NCBI GenBank assembly: GCA_965231925.1
Contig: OZ246894.1
Location: 496,001-560,000 of the forward strand
Direction: 5' to 3'
DNA: 64,000 nt
Source: Poriferisodalis sp965231925
Lineage (GTDB): Bacteria > Actinomycetota > Acidimicrobiia > Acidimicrobiales > Poriferisodalaceae
Part shown: piece after piece, positions 7,953 to 16,466 of the stretch
Layout of the letters: each line of letters starts with the position of its first letter
How positions within the stretch are numbered: position 1 is the stretch's first letter
Translations under genes and position numbers: made by a program
Notes under the pieces: model-generated
Seen by the model: only the letters and a program-made list of their open reading frames with translations
Told to the model about the DNA's origin: nothing
Databases searched by the model: none

Positions 7953-8735
7953 TCACCAGGTCGGCCGGGTGAGCACCCCGCCGTCCACCAACAGGTCGGT
8001 GCCGCTGATCCACCGCGCCAGGTCCGAGCACAAGAACACGCACGCATCGCCGACATCTGCTGCGGTGCCCAGCCGGCTCAGCGGTGCGGCTGCGTGCCAG
8101 CGGGCGACGCCCTCGGGCCAGTCGTCCGCGAGGCCCGGCCGGTCGATGAGGCCCGGCGAGATGCTGTTGACGCGGATCCCGTCGGTCCCGTAGGCACCTG
8201 CGGCTGCCCGGGCATGCATGAGCAGGCCGGCCTTGGCGGTCGCGTAGTGGCCGTGCAAATCGGTCGGCTGGTGCGCCTCGATCGAGGCGATATGGACGAT
8301 CGATCCACCAGAGCCCCCCTCGCGCATGGCTCCGGCCGCACAGTGGGTCAGCCGGTGTACGGCCGTCAGGTTCACGTCGATCATCTCGGACCAGTCGTCG
8401 TCGCTCAGTTCGGCGAAATGGACGAGCGGCTGTATGGCGGCATTGTTCACGAGCCCGTCAAGTCGGCCATGGTGCTCGATAGCGGCGTCGATCACCTGCT
8501 GCGGTCCGTCGTGCTCGGACAGGTCGGCCTGAACCGAAGCGATGAGCGTTCCGTCGGGGCCGGCCAAGTGATCGACAGGTGAGGAACGGGTGTGTGCCAC
8601 GACGCTGGCGCCCGCAGCGACGAGCCGGTGGGCAATACCGGTGCCGATGCCGCCGCCAGCCCCGGTGACCACGACGACCCGGCCGTCCAATCGGATCAGC
8701 TCATCGGGTGGTGGCAGCTCGTCCTGCTCAGTCAT
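7953..8735 (-). CDS. SDR family oxidoreductase
   Basis: The 260-residue classical short-chain dehydrogenase has the NAD(P) motif TGAGGGIG (residues 21-28), NNAA (about 90-93), catalytic Ser in HIASIE and the HGHYATAKAG tyrosine-lysine pair, then NSISPG and the C-terminal GTDLLVDGG. Substrate unknown. ATG 8735 is used because GGGAGG lies 9 nt upstream; the frame is open further but enters the cupin gene. It overlaps the cupin gene by 8 nt, so the two are co-translated. Confidence 0.9.
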   Translation of the reverse strand: MTEQDELPPPDELIRLDGRVVVVTGAGGGIGTGIAHRLVAAGASVVAHTRSSPVDHLAGPDGTLIASVQADLSEHDGPQQVIDAAIEHHGRLDGLVNNAAIQPLVHFAELSDDDWSEMIDVNLTAVHRLTHCAAGAMREGGSGGSIVHIASIEAHQPTDLHGHYATAKAGLLMHARAAAGAYGTDGIRVNSISPGLIDRPGLADDWPEGVARWHAAAPLSRLGTAADVGDACVFLCSDLARWISGTDLLVDGGVLTRPTW

Positions 8736-9189
8736 CTGCTGCATCCTCCCGGGTGAAGCGAGCGATGTCGGCCGCGGCGTCGGGGTACGCGGCCGAGAGC
8801 GCGGCGCGCTCACCCAGCTCGAAGCCGACGTCGTCGAAGCGGGGTGCCATGGTGGTGCCCACCAGCGACCAGTCGCCGGTCGTGCCCGCAGCCATCCACG
8901 TGCCCGCCTCGATGGGCACCACCGGGCGCTCGCCAGCGGCCACATCGTCACCCAGCCGCGGCCGCGACACCGTCCCGTTCAGTCCGAGCAGGAGCATCTC
9001 GACCGCTGCGCCCGCGTAGTGGTGCCACAGCTCGACTCCGCCCAGCCGGTGTAGCGCCGAGAAATCGCCGGGCCGCAGCAGGAAGTAGATGGCCGAAGAG
9101 TGCTCGTCGCGCCAGGTCTGCGCCCATTGGCCGCCTTCGCCCTCCAGCGGGACGAGACCGAGCAGTTCGATCATCTCGTCGGCGTCCAC
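8728..9189 (-). CDS. DUF985-type cupin protein
   Basis: The 153-residue protein resembles the DUF985/YML079w-like cupins: ADEMIELLGLVPLEGEGG at the start, SSAIYFLLRPGDFSALHRL, then ELWHHYAG and VPIEAGTWMAAG. These form a small beta-barrel; some bind sugar or nucleotide ligands, but no activity is known here. It is the first gene of a two-gene unit with the SDR gene downstream (8-nt overlap). Confidence 0.8.
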   Translation of the reverse strand: MDADEMIELLGLVPLEGEGGQWAQTWRDEHSSAIYFLLRPGDFSALHRLGGVELWHHYAGAAVEMLLLGLNGTVSRPRLGDDVAAGERPVVPIEAGTWMAAGTTGDWSLVGTTMAPRFDDVGFELGERAALSAAYPDAAADIARFTREDAADD

Positions 9190-9276
9190 CGGTCCAACGT
9201 AACCCTCTGGCTGGAACCCCGAAGTGCCCGCCGGTGTGTCTCTCGCCGCCGAGTTCCGGTTCGCTGATGTCCAGGC

Positions 9277-10704
9277 TCAGCCGGCGTCGATGTCAGGTGG
9301 GATCGGATCGAGGCCGAGCAGGTCTTCCAGCACCGCCACGGTCTGCAGCACGCCGACATCGTCGGTCTGGTGGCCGAGCACGCTCAGCCCGATGGGCATG
9401 CCGTCGCCGGTGAAGCCGCTGCACACCGTCCCGGCCGGGCGCCGCGTGAGGTTGGCCAGCGGCGTAAAGCGCACCCAGTTCTCGATCTCGACGCCGTCGA
9501 TGGTGCCGTTGCCGCCGACGACCGGTGTCTGGCCCGCCATGGTCGGCATCAGCACCGCATCGAACCCCGACATCGCCTCGCCGAGCTGCATTGACAACTC
9601 ACCGCACTGCTGGCGTGCCCGCGCCAAGGTGTCCACTGTGACGTTCTCGAAGGCGTCTTCCAGCGCCACGGCCAGCCAGTCGGTGACGTTGTCCCATGCG
9701 GGCGTGCCAAGCAGCGACCGGAACGCCGGCCCGATTGACCCGCCCAGGAACAGCGGCACAAATGCCTGCGAGACCAAGTCGGCCGGGTCGAAGAGTGTGC
9801 CCGCCTCAACGACTTCGGTGCCTTCGGTCGCCAGCCGCTCGACCGCCGCAGCGCACGAGGCGACAATCTCTGAGTCCACCGGCCCTCCGTCGAACGAGGG
9901 CGCCCACAGAACGCGCCGGGGAACGGATGGCTCGTCGAGTGCCCGGCGCCACGACTCGGCGGGGGTGGGCAAGCTCCGTAGATCTGACGGGTGAGGACCG
10001 ACGACTGCGTCGAGGCAGTACGCGACGTCGCGGATGCGGCGTGCCATCGGACCCACGCACGACAGGTCCAGCAGCCCCAGCGGAGGCGGACCGCTGGGCA
10101 CTCGGCCGTGACTGGGCTTGAGGCCCGACATTCCGCACATGGCCGACGGAATGCGGATGGAGCCGCCGCCGTCGGAACCGGTTCCCGCCGGAACCATGCC
10201 CGACATGATCGCCGCCGCCGTGCCGCCCGATGAACCGCCCGGTGAGCGACCGAGGTTCCAGGGATTCCAGGTGGCGCCGAAGACGTTGTTGTAGGTGTCG
10301 CCCATGCAGCCGAACTCGGGTGTGTTGGTCTTGCCGACGATCACGGCTCCAGCGGCCCGCAGGCGTGCTACCTCGGTGGAATCGGCAGCGACCGGCGCGG
10401 TGTCGCGCAGGTGCATGGCCCCCCGGGTGGTGACGAACCCCTTGGCATCGGCCAGGTCCTTGACACCGACGGGAATGCCCGCCAGCGGCCCCACGTCCTC
10501 ACCGGCATCGAATCGCTCATCGATGGCGGCGGCCTGCCGGCGAGCGTCGTCGGCATCGAGCGCGACGAACGCGTTGAGCTGCGGGTTCAGTGCCTCAATG
10601 CGTTCCAGCGCATGCTCGGTGACTGCGGCGGCGCTCAGCATCCGGTCTTGCACCATCGACGCCAGTGCTTCGACCGACACCGTCCGAAAGTCGGGTACAT
10701 CCAT
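9277..10704 (-). CDS. Amidase signature family hydrolase
   Basis: The 475-residue protein carries the amidase signature with its Ser-cisSer-Lys triad: Lys82 in GIPVGVKDLAD, Ser158 in GRSPGGSSGGTAAA, and Ser182 in GSDGGGSIRIP. Such enzymes hydrolyse amides, or act as the A subunit of GatCAB; the lack of gatC/gatB neighbours favours a catabolic amidase. ATG 10704 is used (MDVPDFRTVS, the usual first helix). The frame is open a little upstream without a better start. Confidence 0.9.
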   Translation of the reverse strand: MDVPDFRTVSVEALASMVQDRMLSAAAVTEHALERIEALNPQLNAFVALDADDARRQAAAIDERFDAGEDVGPLAGIPVGVKDLADAKGFVTTRGAMHLRDTAPVAADSTEVARLRAAGAVIVGKTNTPEFGCMGDTYNNVFGATWNPWNLGRSPGGSSGGTAAAIMSGMVPAGTGSDGGGSIRIPSAMCGMSGLKPSHGRVPSGPPPLGLLDLSCVGPMARRIRDVAYCLDAVVGPHPSDLRSLPTPAESWRRALDEPSVPRRVLWAPSFDGGPVDSEIVASCAAAVERLATEGTEVVEAGTLFDPADLVSQAFVPLFLGGSIGPAFRSLLGTPAWDNVTDWLAVALEDAFENVTVDTLARARQQCGELSMQLGEAMSGFDAVLMPTMAGQTPVVGGNGTIDGVEIENWVRFTPLANLTRRPAGTVCSGFTGDGMPIGLSVLGHQTDDVGVLQTVAVLEDLLGLDPIPPDIDAG

Positions 10705-10784
10705 GGCTGCCTCCCGCGAGCTCACACGGTCTCGCTCGCCGCGGGACACTAGCGACCGGCCAGAGCACCCCCGTCACGGTGCCC

Positions 10785-11576
10785 TCAGCGGGACGATGCG
10801 CCGCCGTCGATGGTGACCGAGGTGCCGCTGACGTGGCTCGCACGATCCGATGCCAGGAAGGCCACCACGTCGGCCACCTGTTCCACCGTGCCCGGTGCGG
10901 GATCGGCGGGGATCAGCTCCTCCCAGCGTGATTCATCGCCGAGTTCGTCGATCGCTTGGCGGCGGAGCATGTCTCCCATACGGTCGGTGATGATGAGGCC
11001 TGGGTTGACGGCAACCACGCGCACGCCCTCGCGCAGGCTCCGGCTGCCGAGCGCCGCGGTCATCGCGACCAGGCCGCTGTTGCCGACGCCGCCGGCGATA
11101 TAGGACGGCTGCGGCCGCAGCGACGCCACGCCGATGACATTGACGATGACGCCGCTGCCCCTGGCGGTCATCAAAGGCAGAACGGCCCGGCACAGGTCGA
11201 TGTAGCCGAAGACCTTCAGGTCCCAGGCTTCGCGCCAGGTCGCATCGTCCACCGTCTCGATGTCGCCGGCCGGAATCGCGCCGGCGTTGTTCACCCAGAT
11301 GTCCACCAAATCTGGGCCGACGCCACCGGCGCAGCCCGTCTCGGCGAGCAATGTCTGGCGACCCTCCGGCTTCGACAGGTCGACGGCATGCGCCGTGACG
11401 GTCACCTCGGGCGCCGCTTCCTGCACCTCCTTGGCGGCCCTCGCCAGCACATCGGTAGACCGGGCGGCCAGCGCCACATCGCAGCCCTCACGGGCCAGCG
11501 CTACGGCGCAACCGAGCCCGATGCCCTTCGATGCGCCCGTGATCACAGCGCGCCTGCGTGCAAGTCCGAGATCCAT
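10785..11576 (-). CDS. SDR family oxidoreductase
   Basis: The 263-residue protein is a classical SDR: AVITGASKGIGLG near residues 11-23, NNAGA, the catalytic tyrosine within SYIAGGVGNSGLVAM, NPGLIITDR and a C-terminal VSGTSVTIDGG. In the active site, Y-I-A-G-G lacks the usual Lys four residues after Tyr, so it may be catalytically altered or use another residue. Substrate unknown. It ends about 80 nt before the amidase start on the same strand. Confidence 0.85.
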   Translation of the reverse strand: MDLGLARRRAVITGASKGIGLGCAVALAREGCDVALAARSTDVLARAAKEVQEAAPEVTVTAHAVDLSKPEGRQTLLAETGCAGGVGPDLVDIWVNNAGAIPAGDIETVDDATWREAWDLKVFGYIDLCRAVLPLMTARGSGVIVNVIGVASLRPQPSYIAGGVGNSGLVAMTAALGSRSLREGVRVVAVNPGLIITDRMGDMLRRQAIDELGDESRWEELIPADPAPGTVEQVADVVAFLASDRASHVSGTSVTIDGGASSR

Positions 11577-11691
11577 CCGCTCAACGTAACCCCGGCGTGC
11601 CAGACGTGCGCCAGCAGCGTCCGGGTCATGCCAGTGCGGGGGTACGGATGTCGTTTGGGCGGCGTTTGCCCTGCGGTTCTACGCTGCGCGC

Positions 11692-12927
11692 ATGGTCAGC
11701 GCCGATGAGGTTCGCGACGAAGCCCGGACGTGGCTGGAAGAGCACTGGCACCGCGAGCGGCCGCTCATCGAGTGGCGCAACCTGCTGGCCGACACTGGGT
11801 GGGGCACACCCTCGTGGCCGGCCGAGTGGCACGGGCGAGGCTTGCCGCCATCCATGGATGCGGTCGTGGCTCGCGAATTCGATGCCGTCGGAGCGGTGGG
11901 CGTCGCGGCCGGCGTCAGCATGTACCTCGTGGCGCCGACGCTGCTCGCACACGCCGACGACGACCAGAAGCAGCGTCATCTGCGCCCGATCCTGACCGGC
12001 GAGCACAAGTGGTGCCAGCTGTTCTCCGAGCCCACTAACGGCTCGGACCTTGCGGGGCTGGTGACCCGGGCCGACCGCGACGGCGACGAGTGGATCGTCA
12101 ACGGGCAGAAAGTGTGGAACTCCGGGGCGCACAAGGCCCGTTTCGGCATCCTGATGGCCCGCACCAACTGGGACGTGCCCAAGCACCAGGGCATCTCGTA
12201 CTTCCTTATCCCCATGGAACAGCCCGGCGTCGAGGTGCGCCCGCTGCGCCAGATGAACGGCCATGCCACCTTCAACGAGGTGTTTTTCGAAGACGCCCGC
12301 GTTCCCGGTAACGAGCTGGTCGGCAATCCCGGCGACGGCTGGCGCATCGGCGTCACCACGCTGACTCACGAACGGGCCGCGGTCGCGACGCGCCGTCCCC
12401 GCTACCCGGTCGACGGGGGCCCGACGGTCGAACGGGCCAAGCAGGAGAGCGACGAGTACTTCGCCACCTACAAGTGGTACCCCCAGCGTGCGGGACGGGC
12501 GAACCTGGTCATTCCCGAGGCAGAACGAACCGGCCGGGTCGACGATCCCGTGGTTCGCCAGCAGATCGCCCGCGTCGAGACGCTGCGGCGCATCTCGTCG
12601 TGGACCACCCAGCGCGCCCGGGCCGCACGTGCCGCGGGCAAGCCGCCCGGCCCGGAAGGCTCGCTCACCAAGCTCAACATGTCGGTCACCGCCCGGGCCT
12701 GCCACGTCGCCCACACGATGATCGCTGGCTCGATGGGCATGCTGGTCGGCCCCGGCTCCAATGCAGATGGCATCGTGTCGGAGATCCTGATGTCCACACC
12801 GGCCATGTCGATCGCCGGCGGCACCGACGAGATTCAACGCAACATCATCGGCGAGCGGGTCCTCGGCCTGCCCAAAGAGCCCGACGACGCCAAGGAGATT
12901 CCCTACAAGGACGCCCGCCGCAACTGA
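11692..12927 (+). CDS. Acyl-CoA dehydrogenase
   Basis: The 411-residue flavoprotein has the acyl-CoA dehydrogenase layout: N-terminal helical domain, CQLFSEPTNGSDLAGL with VNGQKVWNSGAHKA in the middle beta domain, and a C-terminal helical domain with SIAGGTDEIQRNIIGERVLGLP. It would oxidise an acyl-CoA with FAD and pass electrons to ETF. The TWLEEHWHRERPL start resembles actinobacterial FadE proteins of sterol or unusual acyl catabolism. The chain length cannot be told. Confidence 0.92.
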   Translation: MVSADEVRDEARTWLEEHWHRERPLIEWRNLLADTGWGTPSWPAEWHGRGLPPSMDAVVAREFDAVGAVGVAAGVSMYLVAPTLLAHADDDQKQRHLRPILTGEHKWCQLFSEPTNGSDLAGLVTRADRDGDEWIVNGQKVWNSGAHKARFGILMARTNWDVPKHQGISYFLIPMEQPGVEVRPLRQMNGHATFNEVFFEDARVPGNELVGNPGDGWRIGVTTLTHERAAVATRRPRYPVDGGPTVERAKQESDEYFATYKWYPQRAGRANLVIPEAERTGRVDDPVVRQQIARVETLRRISSWTTQRARAARAAGKPPGPEGSLTKLNMSVTARACHVAHTMIAGSMGMLVGPGSNADGIVSEILMSTPAMSIAGGTDEIQRNIIGERVLGLPKEPDDAKEIPYKDARRN

Positions 12928-12991
12928 AGCCTGTCCAACGGCAGTTATTCAGGAAAAAAGTCTGTATATGTTCTAAATAGAAGAAAAATAT

Positions 12992-13019
12992 TTGTTTAGG
13001 ACGAAACTGGCAGTATTCT
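12992..13019 (+). promoter_or_regulatory. Promoter of the Fic gene in AT-rich DNA
   Basis: TTGTTT (12992-12997) and TATTCT (13014-13019) are spaced by 16 nt and would start transcription near 13026, next to an ATG at 13028, i.e. an almost leaderless mRNA. The DNA from about 12945 to 13000 is very rich in A and T, in sharp contrast with its surroundings, which suggests recent acquisition of the Fic gene with its own promoter. Confidence 0.45.
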
Positions 13020-13021
13020 CC

Positions 13022-14551
13022 ATGCGCATGGCCTCGCCCGCTGCACCGCCGTGGCCACGCGGCGTCCGAACGGTCTTCTTCGACGATGACGACGGTGTCG
13101 CGCCGACGGCCACGATTCGCCGGGCAGTCGCCGGTGGACATCTTCGCCGACTCGCGCCCCGGCTGTACACATCGGATACCGCGAGCGATGCAGCCGAGAT
13201 CGTCGCTCACAATCTCTGGCGCATCTTGGGTCGCACGATCCCTGACGCCGTGATCGTCGACCGCTCTGCTGCTGAGGACGGCAAGGTCATCGATGGCGTT
13301 CTCTATGTCGCCACCGACCAGCGGCACACCGTGCTACGGCTGCCGGGCGTCGAGGTTCGAGTACGTCCTCATCAAGCAGGCCTTGACGGCACCGATGACC
13401 TGCCATGGCCGCACGGACTGCGCATGTCCCGACCTGCCCGCATTCTCGTCGACAACCTGGTGCCGTCACGCGGTCGCGGCGTCAGGGCCTCTCGGACGCT
13501 GTCGCTCGCAGAGCTGGAAGATTGGGTGGCACACAAGGCCTCCTTCATGGACCGGGCGCGCACACTGCGCCTGCGCGACGAAGCAATCGAACTGGCCGAA
13601 CGGATTGAGGCCACCGACCGTGTCCGCGAGATCCATGCGCTGTTCGAACGGCTCGACGGCCGCGAGCCGTTGTCGCCAGACAGCGGGGAACTGTTTGCAG
13701 CTTTCGTTCAGGGTGAAGCGTGGGATGAGCAGCGTGTGGAGATGTTCACCGTGCTGGCGGATGGCCTGGCCTCATTCGAAGACCCCGACCTGCCCCAGCA
13801 TCTCGCTGCGGGGTCCTACAACCTTGAGTTGCCGTTTTTCGAGAGCTATTTCTCCAACTACATCGAGGGCACGATTTTCGAGGTGGATGAGGCACGCCGA
13901 ATCATCGAGACTCAGCAGCCGCCGGCGTCTCGTCCAGCCGATGGTCATGACATCTTGGGCACCTACCGGTGTGTTGCCGATGCCGTCGGTCGTCGAGCTG
14001 TATCCGACAACCCAGCTGAGTCGTTGTTGTTCCTGCGGGAACGTCATGCATCCATTCTGGAAGGCAGGCCCGAACTAGGACCCGGCCAGTGGAAGCAGGT
14101 GAACAACCGTGTCGGTAGCTACCACTTCGTCGCTCCGCATCTCGTCGAAGGCACGTTGCTCAAGGGACTCGAACTTGCTCAGCCTGTGCCGGCCGGACTC
14201 CGACGGGCGCTGTACATGATGATGATGGTGTCCGAGGTTCATCCGTTCGCCGATGGCAATGGTCGAGTCGCACGCGTCATGATGAACGCGGAGCTGTCCG
14301 CGGCCAACGAAGCCCGGATCGTGATCCCCACCGTGTTTCGCAACGAGTACCTCGGTGGCGTGAAGCGCACTTCGGCATCCCAGGCACGCAATCTCTCCTC
14401 GTTCGTGCGAGTCATGAGCTTTGCCTGGCGCTGGACTGCCGCGATGCCTTGGAATGACCGGGCGGCAACCGAAGGGCAGATGGTCGCCACCAATGCGCTC
14501 AGCGAGCCCGACGACTCTGCGATCGGTGGCATCAAGCTCCGATTGCCCTGA
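13022..14551 (+). CDS. Fic-domain protein with AbiEi-like N-terminal domain
   Basis: The 509-residue protein begins with a winged-helix segment like AbiEi antitoxins (ATIRRAVAGGHLRRLAPRLYTSD). The Fic core follows: HPFADGNGRVAR with the catalytic His407. The inhibitory helix motif (S/T)xxxE(G/N) is present as SNYIEG (278-283), upstream of the Fic core as in class II Fic proteins. Fic enzymes attach AMP or related groups to target hydroxyls. The combination suggests a self-controlled toxin or stress/defence regulator. ATG 13022 or 13028 are both possible starts. AT-rich upstream DNA points to transfer. Confidence 0.85.
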   Translation: MRMASPAAPPWPRGVRTVFFDDDDGVAPTATIRRAVAGGHLRRLAPRLYTSDTASDAAEIVAHNLWRILGRTIPDAVIVDRSAAEDGKVIDGVLYVATDQRHTVLRLPGVEVRVRPHQAGLDGTDDLPWPHGLRMSRPARILVDNLVPSRGRGVRASRTLSLAELEDWVAHKASFMDRARTLRLRDEAIELAERIEATDRVREIHALFERLDGREPLSPDSGELFAAFVQGEAWDEQRVEMFTVLADGLASFEDPDLPQHLAAGSYNLELPFFESYFSNYIEGTIFEVDEARRIIETQQPPASRPADGHDILGTYRCVADAVGRRAVSDNPAESLLFLRERHASILEGRPELGPGQWKQVNNRVGSYHFVAPHLVEGTLLKGLELAQPVPAGLRRALYMMMMVSEVHPFADGNGRVARVMMNAELSAANEARIVIPTVFRNEYLGGVKRTSASQARNLSSFVRVMSFAWRWTAAMPWNDRAATEGQMVATNALSEPDDSAIGGIKLRLP

Positions 14552-14645
14552 GGTTCGGTGGGGTCGGTACGATTCGAAGCGGGCGACGGGCTCTGCGCAC
14601 GGACAGGTTGGCACCGGTCGCGGATCCATACCGATGGGAGGTGAC

Positions 14646-15125
14646 ATGGCCACGCTCGGCATCCGGCACGCCGTGCTCTGGGTCACCGATCCTGAGGCAT
14701 CGGCTCGCTTCTACAACCAGGCGCTGGGGCTTGAAGTCGTGAACCGTTACGGCACGGCTGTGTTCATGGCATCGCCCGACTCCGACACCGACCACGACCT
14801 CGGACTGTTCGACGCAGCCGGCGAGGGCGCACCGCCGCGACATGTCGGGCTGTACCACGTGGCCTGGGAGGTGGCGACGCTCGCCGAGCTGGCCGAGGCC
14901 AAGGCCCGGCTGGCTGAGATGGGCGTGCTCGTGGGCGAGAACAACCACGGCGTCAGCCGCAGCCTGTACTGCCACGACCCTGACGGCATCGAGTTCGAAG
15001 TGATGTGGGAAGTCCCGCTCGAGCTCTATGAAGAGGGCGCCCCGAGCAACATCCCGCTCGATCTCGACGCCGACATCGCCCGCTGGGGTGCCGACTGCCT
15101 CGGCCGCGGAGCACGAGCCGCGTAA
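14646..15125 (+). CDS. VOC superfamily (glyoxalase-like) protein
   Basis: The 159-residue protein has the paired beta-alpha-beta-beta-beta modules of the vicinal-oxygen-chelate superfamily: IRHAVLWVTDPEASARFY at the start, GLYHVAWEV in the middle, and CHDPDGIEFEVMWE near the end. The potential metal ligands are His9, His72 and Glu121. Such proteins include extradiol dioxygenases and glyoxalases. ATG 14646 is used because GGGAGGTG lies 2-10 nt upstream. Confidence 0.85.
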   Translation: MATLGIRHAVLWVTDPEASARFYNQALGLEVVNRYGTAVFMASPDSDTDHDLGLFDAAGEGAPPRHVGLYHVAWEVATLAELAEAKARLAEMGVLVGENNHGVSRSLYCHDPDGIEFEVMWEVPLELYEEGAPSNIPLDLDADIARWGADCLGRGARAA

Positions 15126-15161
15126 GCACCTGCTCCAGCGGCATCGAGACCGCGTCAGCAG

Positions 15162-16337
15162 CTACACGTCGATCTTGTAGAGCTCTGCGGCGTTGTCCTG
15201 CAGGATCCGCTTCTGTGTGGCGGCGTCAAGGCTGCCGATCGCGTCGCGTACCCGCTCGACACTCTTCGGATACAGGCAGGTCGGATGGGGGATGTCGGTC
15301 TCGAACATGATCTGGGTGGCCCCGATGTGGTCGATGGCCGGCGCCAGCGTCTGCGATTCGAACCAGAAGCAGCCGTAGAACTGCCGCCGGAAGTAGTCCG
15401 AAGGCTTCATCGAGAGGTGTGCCAGATGCTCGGGCGCAGTCTCGCCGCACTGGTAGTCGAGCGCGTCGAGCAGGAACGGGATCCAGCCGACGCCGCTCTC
15501 CACCGATACGAAGTTCAGGTTCGGGTAGCGCTCAGGCACGTCGCTGACCAGCAGGTTCACCATCCAGCGCAGTTGACCCAGGAAGATTGCCGCCCCGCCG
15601 AGGGAGATCTTCACATCGCCCGACCATGTGTCGTAGGGCACCTTGCCCGACCAGTCGATGTCGCCCTCCGATGCGCCGATGTGGAAGTTGACCGGCATCT
15701 CGAGTGCTTCGCAGATCTCCCAGAACGGCCGCCAGTCGGGTTGGGCGAAATTGGGCATGCCCGAATCGTGTGGGTTAGAGCACATCACGATGCCCTTGGC
15801 ACCGTTGCGATGCGCCCGGTCCACCTCGAGCACGCTGGCGTCGATGTCCCACCACGGCACCAGCGCCATCGGCAGGATGCGGCCGCCTGAGCGGGCCTGC
15901 AGGTCGGCCATCCAGTCGTTGTAGATCTCGACGCAGGCGATGCGCAGCGCCCGGTCTTCCACCTTGAGGAAGTTCTGATTGCCGAAGCCGCCGACGTTGG
16001 GGTACACGATGCCGTGGCTCACGCCCATGGCGTCCATGAGCTCGAGTCGGGCGTCGCAGTCGTAGGACGCCGCGTGCACCATCTCGATGTCGTGCTTGAG
16101 GAACTTCAGCCCCAGCATTTTCTCGCCGTCGGGCCCGATCGCGGAGACCGCTGAGTCGCCCGCAATGGGGATGTCGCCGTTCACGACCCACTTGCGCTTG
16201 CCGTCGTGCTCACGAATCTGCGGCACCAGGTCGCGGTACTTCGCCGGGGCCCCGCTGGTCCACAGGTCGTGCGGCTCGGTCCAGTGCGTGTCGGAATCGA
16301 CGATCTTGATGCCCGGGAAGAACTCGGTGATCGGCAT
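15162..16337 (-). CDS. Amidohydrolase family protein
   Basis: The 391-residue protein fits the amidohydrolase_2 (ACMSD-like) group: metal motif DSDTHWTEP near residues 14-22, a second His in NFHIGASEG, and FETDIPHPT near residue 350. These TIM-barrel enzymes decarboxylate or hydrolyse with a divalent metal. ATG 16337 (MPITEFFPGIKIVDSDTH) is chosen since it places the metal motif at the usual distance; the frame runs on through the IS element upstream by chance. An IS630-type element now sits between this gene and the divergent EthD gene. Confidence 0.88.
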   Translation of the reverse strand: MPITEFFPGIKIVDSDTHWTEPHDLWTSGAPAKYRDLVPQIREHDGKRKWVVNGDIPIAGDSAVSAIGPDGEKMLGLKFLKHDIEMVHAASYDCDARLELMDAMGVSHGIVYPNVGGFGNQNFLKVEDRALRIACVEIYNDWMADLQARSGGRILPMALVPWWDIDASVLEVDRAHRNGAKGIVMCSNPHDSGMPNFAQPDWRPFWEICEALEMPVNFHIGASEGDIDWSGKVPYDTWSGDVKISLGGAAIFLGQLRWMVNLLVSDVPERYPNLNFVSVESGVGWIPFLLDALDYQCGETAPEHLAHLSMKPSDYFRRQFYGCFWFESQTLAPAIDHIGATQIMFETDIPHPTCLYPKSVERVRDAIGSLDAATQKRILQDNAAELYKIDV

Positions 16338-16466
16338 GGTGTGCGCCCCCTCGCTGCCCGACGGCAGCCACGTCGAAATTACCAGCCTGGCCCCCAAGCG
16401 ATCCGAGGCGGGCGCCCGACGTACCCATCGGCACGGCTCCCGGCGGTTGCCAAATGGGGCCGGAAC

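Noticed and set aside
11626..12837. A 403-codon frame antisense to the acyl-CoA dehydrogenase
   Set aside because: It mirrors codon bias of the dehydrogenase gene, whose motifs are complete.
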